A stretch of DNA of 64,000 nt from Lachnospiraceae bacterium (GCA_017936885.1 JAGBEO010000028.1:62001-126000), one strand, 5' to 3'; numbered from the stretch's first letter, positions 1 through 8,651 are shown. Notes: generated from the sequence alone by a model not told the origin. Made by a program: numbers and translations.

Positions 1-896
1 GCTTATTGAGTAAACGCAAAGGAGAACTTGAGATATCAGCCAGCCTTCGTATGAGAGGCGGCTGCCTGATGATTATTGATTTGGATCACTTTAAGCAGAT
101 CAATGAAGAGCATGGGCATTTGGCAGGTGACTATGCACTGAAAATGACGGCTGATATTCTGCGCGAAGTGTGCGGTAAGGATACGGTATGCAGAACCGGC
201 GGTGACGAGTTCCTTTATTACATAGAAGGTGTGAAGAGCAGAGAGGCTGCTGTGGAAAAAGTCAATGAGATATTAGATGCCTTTGCAAAGAAGCAGGAGG
301 ATGAGGATCTCTTAAAAGAGACACAGTTGTCCATAGGTATCAGTATCTCAGGAGCGGACGGCAATGAGTACGAGGAATTATATCAGAAAGCGGATAAGGC
401 ACTCTATCATGTGAAGCAGAATGAGAATGTCAGGTATGGATTCTATCAGAGTGCCGGCGTTGTACGTACACCGGAGCAGTCCAAGAACGATTTGGAGAAA
501 GTGATTGACATTATTAAGAACAGACAGGCATATCAGGGTGCTTTCCAGATTGATTATGGCGAATTTGAACATGTTTATGACTTTGTTGCCCATTTCTCAC
601 AGCGCAGTAATCAGGAGACACAGCTATTGTTGTTTACATTGTTTTCCTCAGACGGAAGCGAGATCAAACTGGAACGCATGGAGATTGCCATGCAGTGTAT
701 GGAGCAGGCGATCTGTAAGTCCCTGCGCGGTGTGGATGTAGGTACCAGATACAGCAGTTCGCAGTTTTTGGTAGTGCTGATGGGGACGGAGAAAGAGAAT
801 ATCCGTGTGGTAACGGATCGTATCGTGCAGAATTATTTTAAGTTATATGGGGATAAGGATATTACCCTTACCTACGATATTGCGGATTTTAATTAG
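1..896 (+). CDS. GGDEF-domain protein (diguanylate cyclase-like), 5' end outside window
   Basis: The reading frame is open to the window edge, and its first visible residues match the middle of a GGDEF fold (LTGLxNR region), so the true start and any sensor domain lie upstream. The LDHFK metal-binding segment and an intact GGDEF active-site motif (codons at 198-212) are visible, so cyclic di-GMP synthesis is plausible. The usual inhibitory RxxD site just upstream of GGDEF is not intact: cysteine stands where arginine is expected. About 150 residues follow the catalytic domain. They end in a segment that resembles a second, degenerate GGDEF domain, with SSSQF (codons at 753-767) in the signature position, possibly a dimerisation or binding module. 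It converges with sigG across a shared hairpin terminator. Confidence 0.85.
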   Translation, partial: LLSKRKGELEISASLRMRGGCLMIIDLDHFKQINEEHGHLAGDYALKMTADILREVCGKDTVCRTGGDEFLYYIEGVKSREAAVEKVNEILDAFAKKQEDEDLLKETQLSIGISISGADGNEYEELYQKADKALYHVKQNENVRYGFYQSAGVVRTPEQSKNDLEKVIDIIKNRQAYQGAFQIDYGEFEHVYDFVAHFSQRSNQETQLLLFTLFSSDGSEIKLERMEIAMQCMEQAICKSLRGVDVGTRYSSSQFLVVLMGTEKENIRVVTDRIVQNYFKLYGDKDITLTYDIADFN

Positions 897-901
897 ATAC
901 T

Positions 902-933
902 AAGAACCGGGATGAAATTTTATCCCGGTTCTT
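902..933. terminator. Hairpin terminator between convergent genes
   Basis: A perfect 12-bp stem (902-913 with 922-933) encloses an 8-base loop. It sits between the convergent GGDEF gene and sigG, so it probably ends transcription of the GGDEF gene and may act from both sides. Confidence 0.75.
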
Positions 934-1015
934 TATACATAAAGAGCTGAATGAATTGTCTGACGGATTTGATTCGAAGGGAGATTACTGTCTAAATGCA
1001 GTAAATCCTTTCGGA

Positions 1016-1795
1016 TTATGCTGTCAGGTACATACGCATAGTTTTAAGCGCATTTTTTTCCAGACGGGAGACCTGTGCCTGTGAGATGCCGATTCTGTCA
1101 GCTACCTCCATCTGGGTTTTTCCCTCAAAAAAGCGAAGGGAAATGATCTCATTTTCCCGGGCGCTGAGCTTCTTCATTGCTTCGCTTAAGGAAATGTGTT
1201 CTACCCAGATTTCCTCCCGATTCTTCTTATCGCTGATTTGATCCATCACATAGAGTGTATCTCCGCCGTCTGTATAGACCGGTTCGTAAAGACTCATGGG
1301 ACTTTGGATGGCATCTAGGGCATAGACAATGTCTTCTTTGGATACACCGATTTCTTCTGCAATTTCGGTTACGGTGGGTTCTTTGGAATTTTTGCGGGTG
1401 AGCTGTTCCTTAGCGCTGATTGCTTTATAAGCGGTATCCTTTAAGGAACGTGAGACACGGATGCTGTTGGCATCCCGAAGGTAACGCCTGATTTCTCCCA
1501 CGATCATGGGTACGGCATAGGTGGAAAATTTTACATTTAGTGTGCTGTCAAAGTTATCAATTGCTTTAATGAGACCGATACAGCCGATCTGAAAGAGGTC
1601 GTCCACGTTTTCATTACTGGAATGAAAACGTTTGATAACACTTAATACAAGGCGGAGATTACCGTTGATATATTCTTTTCGGGCGGCGGCATCACCGTCA
1701 CTGATTCGCTTGAATAATTCTTCTTTTTCTGCATTTTTCAGAAGTGGCAGCTTAGAGGTATTCACACCACAGATTTCTACTTTACCCTGTATCAT
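1016..1795 (-). CDS. sigG: RNA polymerase sporulation sigma factor SigG
   Basis: This 259-residue sigma-70 family protein closely follows Bacillus SigG from end to end. The SigG-typical N-terminus KVEICGVNTSKLP is followed by region 2 (NGNLRLVLSVIKRF, DDLFQIGCIGLIKAIDNFD, FSTYAVPMIVGEIRRYLRD), region 3 with SKEPT, and a region 4 helix-turn-helix (GKTQMEVADRIGISQAQVSRLEK). SigG directs late forespore transcription, so the host is expected to sporulate. The gene stands alone here, without the spoIIGA-sigE genes often found upstream of it. A sequence resembling a SigG promoter lies upstream, which would fit the positive autoregulation known for this factor. Confidence 0.97.
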   Translation of the reverse strand: MIQGKVEICGVNTSKLPLLKNAEKEELFKRISDGDAAARKEYINGNLRLVLSVIKRFHSSNENVDDLFQIGCIGLIKAIDNFDSTLNVKFSTYAVPMIVGEIRRYLRDANSIRVSRSLKDTAYKAISAKEQLTRKNSKEPTVTEIAEEIGVSKEDIVYALDAIQSPMSLYEPVYTDGGDTLYVMDQISDKKNREEIWVEHISLSEAMKKLSARENEIISLRFFEGKTQMEVADRIGISQAQVSRLEKNALKTMRMYLTA

Positions 1796-1840
1796 AGATT
1801 TACCAGCCTTTCGTATTTTATAATAAATAACCTTTCTATC

Positions 1841-1869
1841 AAGGATGTACGATTGCGCCGGAATTATTC
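1841..1869 (-). promoter_or_regulatory. Candidate SigF/SigG-type promoter of sigG
   Basis: On the minus strand GAATA (1865-1869) is followed after 17 bases by CATCCTT (1841-1847), one base from the SigG -10 pattern CATNNTA. The position about 45 bases before the sigG start codon suits a promoter. Forespore autoregulation is inferred from family knowledge and not shown by the sequence. Confidence 0.45.
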
Positions 1870-1992
1870 ATAAAATAATAAGGAAAAAACTTTGGTTATT
1901 GTTTTACAAAATGAGAGTTTTTTGGTACATTAGTAGAGAAGTACATGCAGGAAAGAGAATACAATATAGAAACGTAACGAGGTGAGATACGT

Positions 1993-2922
1993 ATGATATG
2001 TACAAAATGCGGTGCCCGCTTATTGGATACGGATCAGTTCTGTCCTAAGTGCGGGACTAAAGCGATAAAAGAAAAGAGATGCCCTGATTGCGGTGCAGTG
2101 CTTCGTGAGGGAACGAAATTCTGCCATAAGTGCGGCAGATTAGTAGAGAGTGTTGAAGATGTGCCTCAGGTATCCGAGGAGACACTGGACATTCCGATTG
2201 AAGCGATTGAGAGAAATATTCTTTCTGAGACGGAAGCCAAGATCATGGCGGAACGGAATGTGCAGAGTACGGGAAAATCTAATAAGCGTAAAGTTTCCCA
2301 GAGTGAAGGCAGTCAACATAAGAGCAGACCTCCCCAGAATGCAGGCAGTCAGCATAAGAGTAGGACTTCCCAGGAGGGGACGGTCAGAAGAACCCCGGAA
2401 CCGCCTAAGAAAAAGAGAACTGTTCCGGAGCCGCCGTCTAAGAAAAAGAAGCCGGTTTATCGTGAAGATGACTGGGAAGAAGAGGATTGGGAGGAAGATG
2501 ACTGGGATGACGACGAGGAAGAAAGCGTGGATGTCATTACGGTTATGACAGCAGTGGTAGGCTGCGTTCTTCTTGTGGTAGTAGCCTTTCTGGGATATCA
2601 TCTGTACCAGCAGTATGTTCCCAAGGATTACGAGAAAGTGCAGGAACAGCAGGACGAGGAACAGCAGGACGAAGAGAATCAGGACAGCGGACAGGAGGTT
2701 ACAGAGGGGGACGATGGAAGTGCTGTGTATACGCTGACAATCGTAGATAATGTCAATGTACGTGACAATCCGAGTACCTCCGGAACGAATATCATTAAGG
2801 TGGCCAAAGAAGGGGAGACGTACGAGTGCTATGGCAGTGCGGGAGACGGCAGTTGGTACGAGATCAGGCTTGAAGATGGCACCAAAGGATATGTGTTTAA
2901 AGATTACGTTACCGTGGAGTAA
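1993..2922 (+). CDS. Membrane protein with double zinc ribbon and C-terminal SH3 domain
   Basis: The 309-residue protein begins with two CxxC...CxxC zinc ribbons (C3, C6, C17, C20 and C30, C33, C44, C47). A basic, proline-rich linker follows that carries a short repeat (GSQHKSR twice, residues 106-123), then a strongly acidic patch and one membrane helix at about 181-203. After a Glu/Gln-rich spacer, residues 247-309 form a bacterial SH3 domain (NVNVRDNPST, then GYVFKDYV). The expected topology is zinc ribbons inside and SH3 domain outside, where it could touch the cell wall. A GAGGTGAG ribosome site precedes the ATG. The precise function is unknown. A regulatory or envelope-sensing role is only a guess from the architecture. 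Confidence 0.8.
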   Translation: MICTKCGARLLDTDQFCPKCGTKAIKEKRCPDCGAVLREGTKFCHKCGRLVESVEDVPQVSEETLDIPIEAIERNILSETEAKIMAERNVQSTGKSNKRKVSQSEGSQHKSRPPQNAGSQHKSRTSQEGTVRRTPEPPKKKRTVPEPPSKKKKPVYREDDWEEEDWEEDDWDDDEEESVDVITVMTAVVGCVLLVVVAFLGYHLYQQYVPKDYEKVQEQQDEEQQDEENQDSGQEVTEGDDGSAVYTLTIVDNVNVRDNPSTSGTNIIKVAKEGETYECYGSAGDGSWYEIRLEDGTKGYVFKDYVTVE

Positions 2923-3018
2923 TATGGCGGTAGTAATAAGACAGCAGACATCATAGAACGTGACAGGAACCTTACATGGGCGGATGCATATGATAATAAA
3001 AAGCCCGGAGAGGTTCCT

Positions 3019-3252
3019 ATGTTATTTTCGGAATTAAAAAAGAAAGAAGTCATCAATCTGAAAAATTGCCAAAAGCTGGGCAAGGTATGTGATTTTGAAT
3101 TCGATGAATGTACCGGACAGATTTTCAAACTGATCATTCCGGGAGACAATAAATTGTGCGGACTGTTCGGAAATGAACCGGATTATGTCATCTGTTATAA
3201 AGATATTAAACAGATTGGGCCGGATATTATTATTGTTGATATATGTGTGTAA
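3019..3252 (+). CDS. YlmC/YmxH family sporulation protein (PRC-barrel-like)
   Basis: This 77-residue protein has the YlmC/YmxH layout: an N-terminal LKKKEVINLKNCQKLGKV segment, a compact beta-rich core, and a C-terminal IKQIGPDIIIVD strand. Members are widespread in spore formers and often sit near sigma factor genes, as here about 1.2 kb from sigG. No biochemical activity is established. The frame starts at an ATG preceded by GGAGAGG. Confidence 0.85.
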   Translation: MLFSELKKKEVINLKNCQKLGKVCDFEFDECTGQIFKLIIPGDNKLCGLFGNEPDYVICYKDIKQIGPDIIIVDICV

Positions 3253-3335
3253 GATGCGGATCTTACGCCTAATCCGGCCGGTATAAAAATGTCGATTGAT
3301 CGTATATAGTTTTGTATATAGTTTCCATAAAATAG

Positions 3336-3364
3336 TTGACATAAATTATGCAATCGCATATAAT
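3336..3364 (+). promoter_or_regulatory. Sigma-A promoter for nrdR
   Basis: A consensus TTGACA (3336-3341) and TATAAT (3359-3364) are separated by exactly 17 bases. It is one of the best housekeeping promoters in the window and lies 50 bases upstream of the nrdR ATG. Confidence 0.85.
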
Positions 3365-3416
3365 GAATGTGTTGAGTAAAAGAATACTATATGTTGATGT
3401 GAAGGAGGATTTCCGG

Positions 3417-3869
3417 ATGAAGTGCCCTTTTTGTGGTCATGAAAATACAAGAGTAATCGACAGCAGACCTGCCGAAGATAATAATTCTATTCGTAGAAGA
3501 CGTGTATGTGATGAGTGTGATAAACGTTTTACCACATATGAGAAGGTGGAGACGATACCGCTTATCATTATCAAGAAGGACAATAACCGAGAGACCTATG
3601 ACAGGGCTAAGATCGAAGCCGGGGTGCTGCGGGCATGCCACAAGAGACCGATCAGCGCCAATCAGATCAATCAGTTGGTGGATGAGGTAGAGACGGAAAT
3701 TTTTAATATGGAAGAGAAGGAAATTCCCAGTCAGGTAATCGGCGAGCTTGTTATGAATAAGCTTAAAGATTTAGAGGCGGTTGCTTACGTCAGATTTGCA
3801 TCAGTATACCGGGAATTCAAGGATATCAATACATTTATGGATGAGCTTAAGAAAGTACTGGATAAATAG
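3417..3869 (+). CDS. nrdR: Transcriptional repressor NrdR
   Basis: The 150-residue product has the usual NrdR length. It opens with a zinc ribbon (MKCPFCGHENTRVIDSR, then CDECDKRFTTYE) followed by an ATP-cone domain (residues ~49-139) that reads dATP/ATP levels. NrdR represses ribonucleotide reductase genes through NrdR boxes. The ATG at 3417 is chosen because AAGGAGGA lies 8 bases upstream and the protein then begins as in known family members. The frame stays open about 70 bases further upstream, overlapping the promoter. No nrd gene is in the window, so regulation here is in trans. Confidence 0.97.
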   Translation: MKCPFCGHENTRVIDSRPAEDNNSIRRRRVCDECDKRFTTYEKVETIPLIIIKKDNNRETYDRAKIEAGVLRACHKRPISANQINQLVDEVETEIFNMEEKEIPSQVIGELVMNKLKDLEAVAYVRFASVYREFKDINTFMDELKKVLDK

Positions 3870-3887
3870 GATAAGCAGGGACAGAAT

Positions 3888-4157
3888 ATGACAGAACAAG
3901 AAAAAGAAATTGTAGCAAAAGCGAGTGTGCCGATGACCATAGCAAACGGTTTTCGCTGGTTATTTTTAGCCATTGCACTGCTGTTAGTGCTGTTTGTTTT
4001 CTTCGGCAATAAATTATGGGAAGGTACAGCATGGTATGATGCATTTGTGGGCAAAGCGTATGCCTTTTTATTGTGGGATATATTGCTGATGCTTCTCAGC
4101 AATATTTTGCGGATTATTTTTACCGCCAGATACAATAAGATTGTTAAAAATCTGTAA
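3888..4157 (+). CDS. Small membrane protein of unknown function
   Basis: An 89-residue protein with two predicted membrane helices (about residues 22-40 and 57-77), a short charged N-terminus and a basic tail (ARYNKIVKNL). It starts 18 bases after nrdR and probably shares its transcript. I do not recognise the family. A CAGGGACAG segment upstream of the ATG is only a moderate ribosome site. Confidence 0.7.
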   Translation: MTEQEKEIVAKASVPMTIANGFRWLFLAIALLLVLFVFFGNKLWEGTAWYDAFVGKAYAFLLWDILLMLLSNILRIIFTARYNKIVKNL

Positions 4158-4244
4158 GGAAAGAAAGTATCTGTTATGTAGGAATGCCGTATACAGGGGC
4201 GAAGCGGCCGGGTAAACCATAACAGAAAGATTGTGGATGATAGA

Positions 4245-4275
4245 AACCTCTTGCGTAGTTGCAAGGGGTTTTGTT
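4245..4275 (+). terminator. Intrinsic terminator after the nrdR operon
   Basis: A 10-bp stem (4245-4254 with 4261-4270, one G-T pair) is followed by TTTTGTT. It separates the nrdR transcript from the yqeG-aroE genes. Confidence 0.7.
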
Positions 4276-4360
4276 ATGATATAGAAGATTGAGAACTGTC
4301 CGCGGTAAGAGGGAAGACCGCATGACAGGCAGATATGGGGCAGGAAACGGAGTAAGCGGT

Positions 4361-4876
4361 ATGGCATTGTTGGAATATTTTTATCCGGATATATATCTGG
4401 ATTCCACATATGAGATTGATTTTGAAGCGTTATATAGAAAAGGCTTTCGGGGAGTGATTTTCGATATTGATAACACGCTGGTAACGCACGGCGCTCCGGC
4501 AGATGCAAGAAGCATTGCACTGTTTGAAAGACTCAGAGGGCTTGGCTATGATACGATGCTTTTGTCCAATAATAAGGAGCCGCGGGTTAAGATGTTTAGT
4601 GATGCGGTGCATTCCCGGTATATCTTTAAAGCCGGTAAGCCTTCCCCTGTAAATTACAGAAAAGCAATGGAAATTATGGGAACTGCGGCAGATACTACTT
4701 TGTTTGTGGGAGACCAGCTTTTTACGGATGTGTGGGGCGCCAAGAAGGCAGGTATTTTATCGATTCTGGTAAAACCTATTCATCCGAAGGAAGAAATTCA
4801 GATTGTGTTAAAGCGGCGGTTAGAGTGGATTGTGCTGTTTTTCTATAAAAGACAATCAGAAAGGAACAGGCATTAA
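4361..4876 (+). CDS. yqeG: YqeG family HAD IIIA-type phosphatase
   Basis: The protein carries the HAD catalytic motif FDIDNTLV (D35 and D37 from the chosen start), a motif II-like LLSNN, a motif III lysine, and a VGDQLFTDVWGAKKAG motif IV. This is the YqeG family, which in Firmicutes often precedes aroE, as it does here. Its substrate is not firmly known; phosphatidylglycerophosphate phosphatase activity has been proposed for relatives. I chose the ATG at 4361 because the protein then starts MALLEYFYPDIY, as homologues do. An ATG at 4322 with GAGGGAAG upstream and a TTG at 4289 are alternatives. The stop codon lies one base before the aroE start. Confidence 0.88.
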   Translation: MALLEYFYPDIYLDSTYEIDFEALYRKGFRGVIFDIDNTLVTHGAPADARSIALFERLRGLGYDTMLLSNNKEPRVKMFSDAVHSRYIFKAGKPSPVNYRKAMEIMGTAADTTLFVGDQLFTDVWGAKKAGILSILVKPIHPKEEIQIVLKRRLEWIVLFFYKRQSERNRH

Positions 4877-4877
4877 A

Positions 4878-5741
4878 ATGATAATAGACGGTAAGACAAG
4901 AACCTGTGGGCTGATCGGTAATCCTGTGGAGCACACGTTATCTCCGGTCATACATAATACATTGGCGGAAAGATTGGGGCATCATATGGTATATGTGCCG
5001 TTTTTGGTAGAAGAAGGCAGGCTGGCAGATGCCGTGAAGGGAGCGGATGCACTGAATCTGCTTGGGTTGAATGTGACAGTACCTTATAAAAGTGAAGTGA
5101 TAGCCAGTCTGCGGGACATTGACACACTGGCGAAGAATATCGGCGCAGTGAATACGCTCGTAAAGACAGAAGGCGGCTACAAAGGGTATAACACGGATAT
5201 GGAAGGCCTGTACCGGGCAATGGACAGCGAAGGAATCCGCATAGAGGGAGAAGACATTATTTTGTTAGGCGCCGGAGGGGCAGCCAGGGCGGTGGCATAT
5301 CTGTGTGCTTCTAAGGGAGCCCAAAAGGTATATCTGTTAAACCGTACGCTGGAAAAGGCACAGACGGTAGCCGGGGAAGTGAACCGGACAATTGGCAGGG
5401 ATGTGATCGTGCCGATGACGCTTGGTGATTATACGAAGCTGCCGGATAGAAAATTTCTGGCGATACAGGGAACTTCCGTAGGTCTCTCGCCCAAGGTGGA
5501 AGATGTGGTGATTGCGGATCAGGCGTTTTATCAGAAAATTCATACCGGATTTGATCTGATCTACAGTCCCTGGGAGACCAGGTTCATGCGGCTTGTCAAA
5601 GAAAACGGCGGCGCCGCTTATAATGGTCTTAAGATGCTACTGTATCAGGGAATCATAGCCTATGAGTTGTGGAATGATGTGCAGGTATCCGAGGAAGATG
5701 CCATGATTGTATATGAGAAGATGAAAGCGCATTTTATATAG
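4878..5741 (+). CDS. aroE: Shikimate dehydrogenase
   Basis: AroE reduces 3-dehydroshikimate to shikimate with NADPH in the aromatic amino acid pathway. The 287-residue product shows the substrate-binding start GLIGNPVEHTLSPVIHN, the VTVPYK lysine motif, NTDMEG with the catalytic aspartate, the GAGGAARAVA nucleotide-binding loop, NRT, and a C-terminal GLKMLLYQG. The ATG at 4878 follows an AAAGGAAC site. Upstream codons in frame overlap yqeG and were discarded. Translation is probably coupled to yqeG (one base gap), and aroK and aroQ follow on the same strand. Confidence 0.97.
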   Translation: MIIDGKTRTCGLIGNPVEHTLSPVIHNTLAERLGHHMVYVPFLVEEGRLADAVKGADALNLLGLNVTVPYKSEVIASLRDIDTLAKNIGAVNTLVKTEGGYKGYNTDMEGLYRAMDSEGIRIEGEDIILLGAGGAARAVAYLCASKGAQKVYLLNRTLEKAQTVAGEVNRTIGRDVIVPMTLGDYTKLPDRKFLAIQGTSVGLSPKVEDVVIADQAFYQKIHTGFDLIYSPWETRFMRLVKENGGAAYNGLKMLLYQGIIAYELWNDVQVSEEDAMIVYEKMKAHFI

Positions 5742-5873
5742 GAGGCACAGATTGGCTGTATCAGAAGACATCTGCATGGCACGCAGCCGGTAAATGTCAG
5801 TGAAGCAGATTGCGGCGTGGAAGGCTGTTTAGCCGGATTTTATACGGGATAAAGACAGGAGTTATAGCAAAAG

Positions 5874-6383
5874 ATGGGAAATGTGATACTGATTGGGTTT
5901 ATGGGATGCGGCAAGAGCTCTGTGGGAGTAAAGCTGTCGTACCGTCTCAGAAAAGCAGTTATTGATACGGATAAAGAAATTGAAAAGGAAGAGCAGAGAA
6001 GCATATCGGATATTTTTGCGGCAGAAGGCGAAGCGTATTTCAGAGACAAAGAGACGGAATGTTTGCGGCGGTTAATAGAGACGGCTGATAATAAGATCAT
6101 ATCGGTAGGCGGCGGATTGCCCATGCGGGATGTGAACAGGGAACTGATGCATAAGCTTGGACAGGTGGTCTATTTGCGGGCGAAACCGGAGACCGTTTAT
6201 GAGAGGTTAAAACATGATACGACCAGACCGCTGCTGCGGGGGGACAATCCTCAGGAGAAAATAAAAACCCTGATGGCACAGCGGGAGCAAAACTATGAGA
6301 AAGCGGCGGATGTGATCGTGGATGTGGACGGTAAGGAATTTGAGAAGATTGTCAATGAGATAGAGCGGCAGATTCAAAGATAA
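5874..6383 (+). CDS. aroK: Shikimate kinase
   Basis: AroK phosphorylates shikimate at the 3-hydroxyl using ATP. The 169-residue protein has the P-loop GFMGCGKSS (residues 8-16), the substrate aspartate in DTDKEIE, FRDKE with the substrate arginine, the GGG loop, and the lid region RPLL. All are intact and length is typical. A 132-base spacer after aroE holds no convincing gene, only a possible 13-codon frame after a GGAGG site. Confidence 0.96.
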   Translation: MGNVILIGFMGCGKSSVGVKLSYRLRKAVIDTDKEIEKEEQRSISDIFAAEGEAYFRDKETECLRRLIETADNKIISVGGGLPMRDVNRELMHKLGQVVYLRAKPETVYERLKHDTTRPLLRGDNPQEKIKTLMAQREQNYEKAADVIVDVDGKEFEKIVNEIERQIQR

Positions 6384-6431
6384 AATAAATTGCCTGTTGC
6401 GTAATCAGGCAGATGAAGAATGGAGGAGACC

Positions 6432-6881
6432 ATGAAATTATTAATAATTAACGGACCAAATTTAAATTTTCTCGGAATACGGGAGAAGAGCGTGTATGGA
6501 ACACAGGACTATGATTATCTGCTTAAGATGATTGCTGAGAAGGGAGAGAAAGAGAACTGTACGATTGAAGTATTCCAGAGCAATCACGAGGGTGCGATTA
6601 TTGACCGTATTCAGGATTCTTATTTTGACGGTACCGAAGGGATTGTGATTAATCCGGGGGCTTTTACCCATTACAGTTATGCCATCAGGGATGCACTTGC
6701 AAGTATTGTTGTGCCGAAGGTTGAGATCCATATTTCCGATATTACAAAGCGTGAAGAGTTCCGTAAAGTGTCAGTGACGGCGCCGGTTTGCGATAAGCAG
6801 ATTTATGGTCACGGATTAGACGGGTATTTGGAAGCCATTGACTATATTTTAGAAAATTTTTTCAAATCAGTTGAAAAATGA
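6432..6881 (+). CDS. aroQ: Type II 3-dehydroquinate dehydratase, divergent active site
   Basis: AroQ dehydrates 3-dehydroquinate to 3-dehydroshikimate. The 149-residue product shows NGPNLNFLG, R17 and Y22 in REKSVYG, SNHEGAIID, NPGAFTHYSYAIRDA with H80, and the VEIHIS strand. The usual NxHAREEFRxHS segment reads SDITKREEFRKVS, so the family's catalytic histidine is threonine (T105) and the second histidine is valine. Otherwise the fold is complete, and the position after aroE and aroK supports the shikimate role. The ATG at 6432 is chosen because GGAGGA lies 4 bases upstream; an ATG 12 bases earlier would overlap that site. Confidence 0.9.
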   Translation: MKLLIINGPNLNFLGIREKSVYGTQDYDYLLKMIAEKGEKENCTIEVFQSNHEGAIIDRIQDSYFDGTEGIVINPGAFTHYSYAIRDALASIVVPKVEIHISDITKREEFRKVSVTAPVCDKQIYGHGLDGYLEAIDYILENFFKSVEK

Positions 6882-6940
6882 TGTTTTTTAGTATAAACTA
6901 GAAAAGAATTATATTTGTGAAAACTTAGGAGGATTAGTTT

Positions 6941-7498
6941 ATGATTTCAGCAGGTGATTTCAGAAATGGTATTACCATCGAGTTCGAAGGTAATGTTTAT
7001 CAGATAATTGAGTTCCAGCATGTTAAGCCCGGTAAGGGAGCAGCATTCGTAAGAACCAAGTTAAAGAACATTATCAACGGTGGTGTAGTTGAGAAAACCT
7101 TCAGACCGACAGAGAAATGTCCGCAGGCACGTATTGATAGAAAAGATATGCAGTATTTATATTCTGATGGTGATTTATATAACTTTATGGATACAGAGAC
7201 TTACGATCAGATCGCTTTAAACGGCGATACGGTAGGCGATACTCTTAAGTTCGTGAAAGAGAACGAGATGGTTAAGATCTGTTCTTACAACGGCAATGTA
7301 TTTGCTATTGAGCCGCCTTTATTTGTAGAGTTGGAGATCACGGATACAGAGCCCGGTTTCAAGGGTGATACGGCTACCGGTGCTACCAAGCCTGCTATCG
7401 TTGAGACAGGCGCTAAAGTTATGGTGCCTCTGTTCGTAGAGCAGGGTGAGGTTATCAAGATCGATACCAGAACCGGTGAGTACTTATCCAGAGTATAA
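6941..7498 (+). CDS. efp: Elongation factor P
   Basis: EF-P relieves ribosome stalling at polyproline stretches. The 185-residue product has the family's three-domain length, starting [10 protein letters not shown], with the loop [10 protein letters not shown] (modifiable lysine position), and ending in the [21 protein letters not shown] signature. AGGAGG precedes the ATG. Codon use is visibly more biased than in neighbours, as expected of a highly expressed gene. Confidence 0.98.
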   Translation: MISAGDFRNGITIEFEGNVYQIIEFQHVKPGKGAAFVRTKLKNIINGGVVEKTFRPTEKCPQARIDRKDMQYLYSDGDLYNFMDTETYDQIALNGDTVGDTLKFVKENEMVKICSYNGNVFAIEPPLFVELEITDTEPGFKGDTATGATKPAIVETGAKVMVPLFVEQGEVIKIDTRTGEYLSRV

Positions 7499-7527
7499 GA
7501 GATATTGTAATCAGCAGACAAGCCTAT

Positions 7528-7567
7528 AAGACAATGGAAGCGTAAGCGGCCATTGTCTTTGTTTTTT
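7528..7567 (+). terminator. Intrinsic terminator after efp
   Basis: A 10-bp stem (7528-7537 with 7550-7559) with a 12-base loop is followed by TGTTTTTT. It is placed 30 bases after the efp stop. Confidence 0.85.
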
Positions 7568-7677
7568 GTAGGAAAGTGTTAAGACGGCAGTATGCAAAGA
7601 TGCCAGACTGTATGGCCTGACTTTCTTATAAAGAATACGAATTACCCCGGCCCGGAGAGAATGGGAAAGAGGGAAAA

Positions 7678-8565
7678 ATGGATTTTAATGTATTTGTAGA
7701 AAATATTGTGGATTTATTACAGAAGAAAATGGGTGAGGACTATGAAATCAGGGTGACTAAGGTGACGAAGAATAATGATATTCAGTTGACCGGTGTGATT
7801 CTTATGAGAGAGTCGGATAATATATCGCCCACTATCTATCTGGAAGGACTGTATGCGGAATATAAGAATGGTACCGCATTGGAACAGCTTGCGGAGAAAA
7901 TCGTGGCATTTTACACAGAGCAGATGCCTGATCAGGAACTTAATATGGATTTTTTCAAAGATTTCGAGCAGGTAAAAGGCAGAATTTTTTATAAGCTTGT
8001 AAGTTTTGAGAAAAACAGAAAGCTGCTTGAGAAGCTTCCGCATTACAGGTGGCATGATCTGGCGATAATTTTTTACTATGCCATGGAAGAAGAGAAGGTC
8101 GGCAGAGCATCCATTACGATTCACCATCATCATCTTGCTATGTGGGGACTGTCAGTGGACTCCCTGTACCGTGCCGCACATAACAATATGAGAAAAGGTA
8201 TGCCGGAATTACTTGTGTCCATGAAAGATTTACTGGCGGAAATGACAGGACTGCAGTTCGGGGACGATACTTATATTCCCATGTATGTGTTGACCAATCA
8301 GGAGAAATTATATGGGGCGGCAGCCTTGTTGTATTCGGAGGGGATGAAAGCGCTTGCCGACAGATTGCAGTCTGATTTGCTGATTCTGCCCAGTTCTGTT
8401 CATGAGGTACTTCTTTTGCCGGATGACGGACTGAATGAATACGCATTTTACAGACAGATGGTGGAAGATGTCAATACGACACAGGTGGAGCCGGAAGAAG
8501 TGCTGTCTTGCAGCCTGTACCGGTATCGGAGAGAAAAGGCGGAAATTGAGGAAATTTTTTCTTAA
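7678..8565 (+). CDS. DUF5688 family protein
   Basis: A 295-residue soluble protein that resembles the DUF5688 family, common in Lachnospiraceae and of unknown function. Visible traits are an N-terminal helix (FVENIVDLLQKKMG), a conserved-looking GVILMRESDNISPTIYLE segment, and a C-terminal MYVLTNQEKLYGAAALLY followed by LLPSSVHEVLLLPDD. There is no signal peptide or membrane helix. It lies between efp and tRNA-Arg with its own GAGGGAAAA site. Confidence 0.75.
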   Translation: MDFNVFVENIVDLLQKKMGEDYEIRVTKVTKNNDIQLTGVILMRESDNISPTIYLEGLYAEYKNGTALEQLAEKIVAFYTEQMPDQELNMDFFKDFEQVKGRIFYKLVSFEKNRKLLEKLPHYRWHDLAIIFYYAMEEEKVGRASITIHHHHLAMWGLSVDSLYRAAHNNMRKGMPELLVSMKDLLAEMTGLQFGDDTYIPMYVLTNQEKLYGAAALLYSEGMKALADRLQSDLLILPSSVHEVLLLPDDGLNEYAFYRQMVEDVNTTQVEPEEVLSCSLYRYRREKAEIEEIFS

Positions 8566-8651
8566 ATCATTTGGTGACTGGACAACAGGGCCCACTTATG
8601 ATATGATAATCAAGATGTAACAAAATTGTAACATTTGGTACAGATCAGTGG

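Noticed and set aside
5747-5790. 13-codon frame after a GGAGG site between aroE and aroK
   Set aside because: It is too short and shows no known leader or conserved feature.
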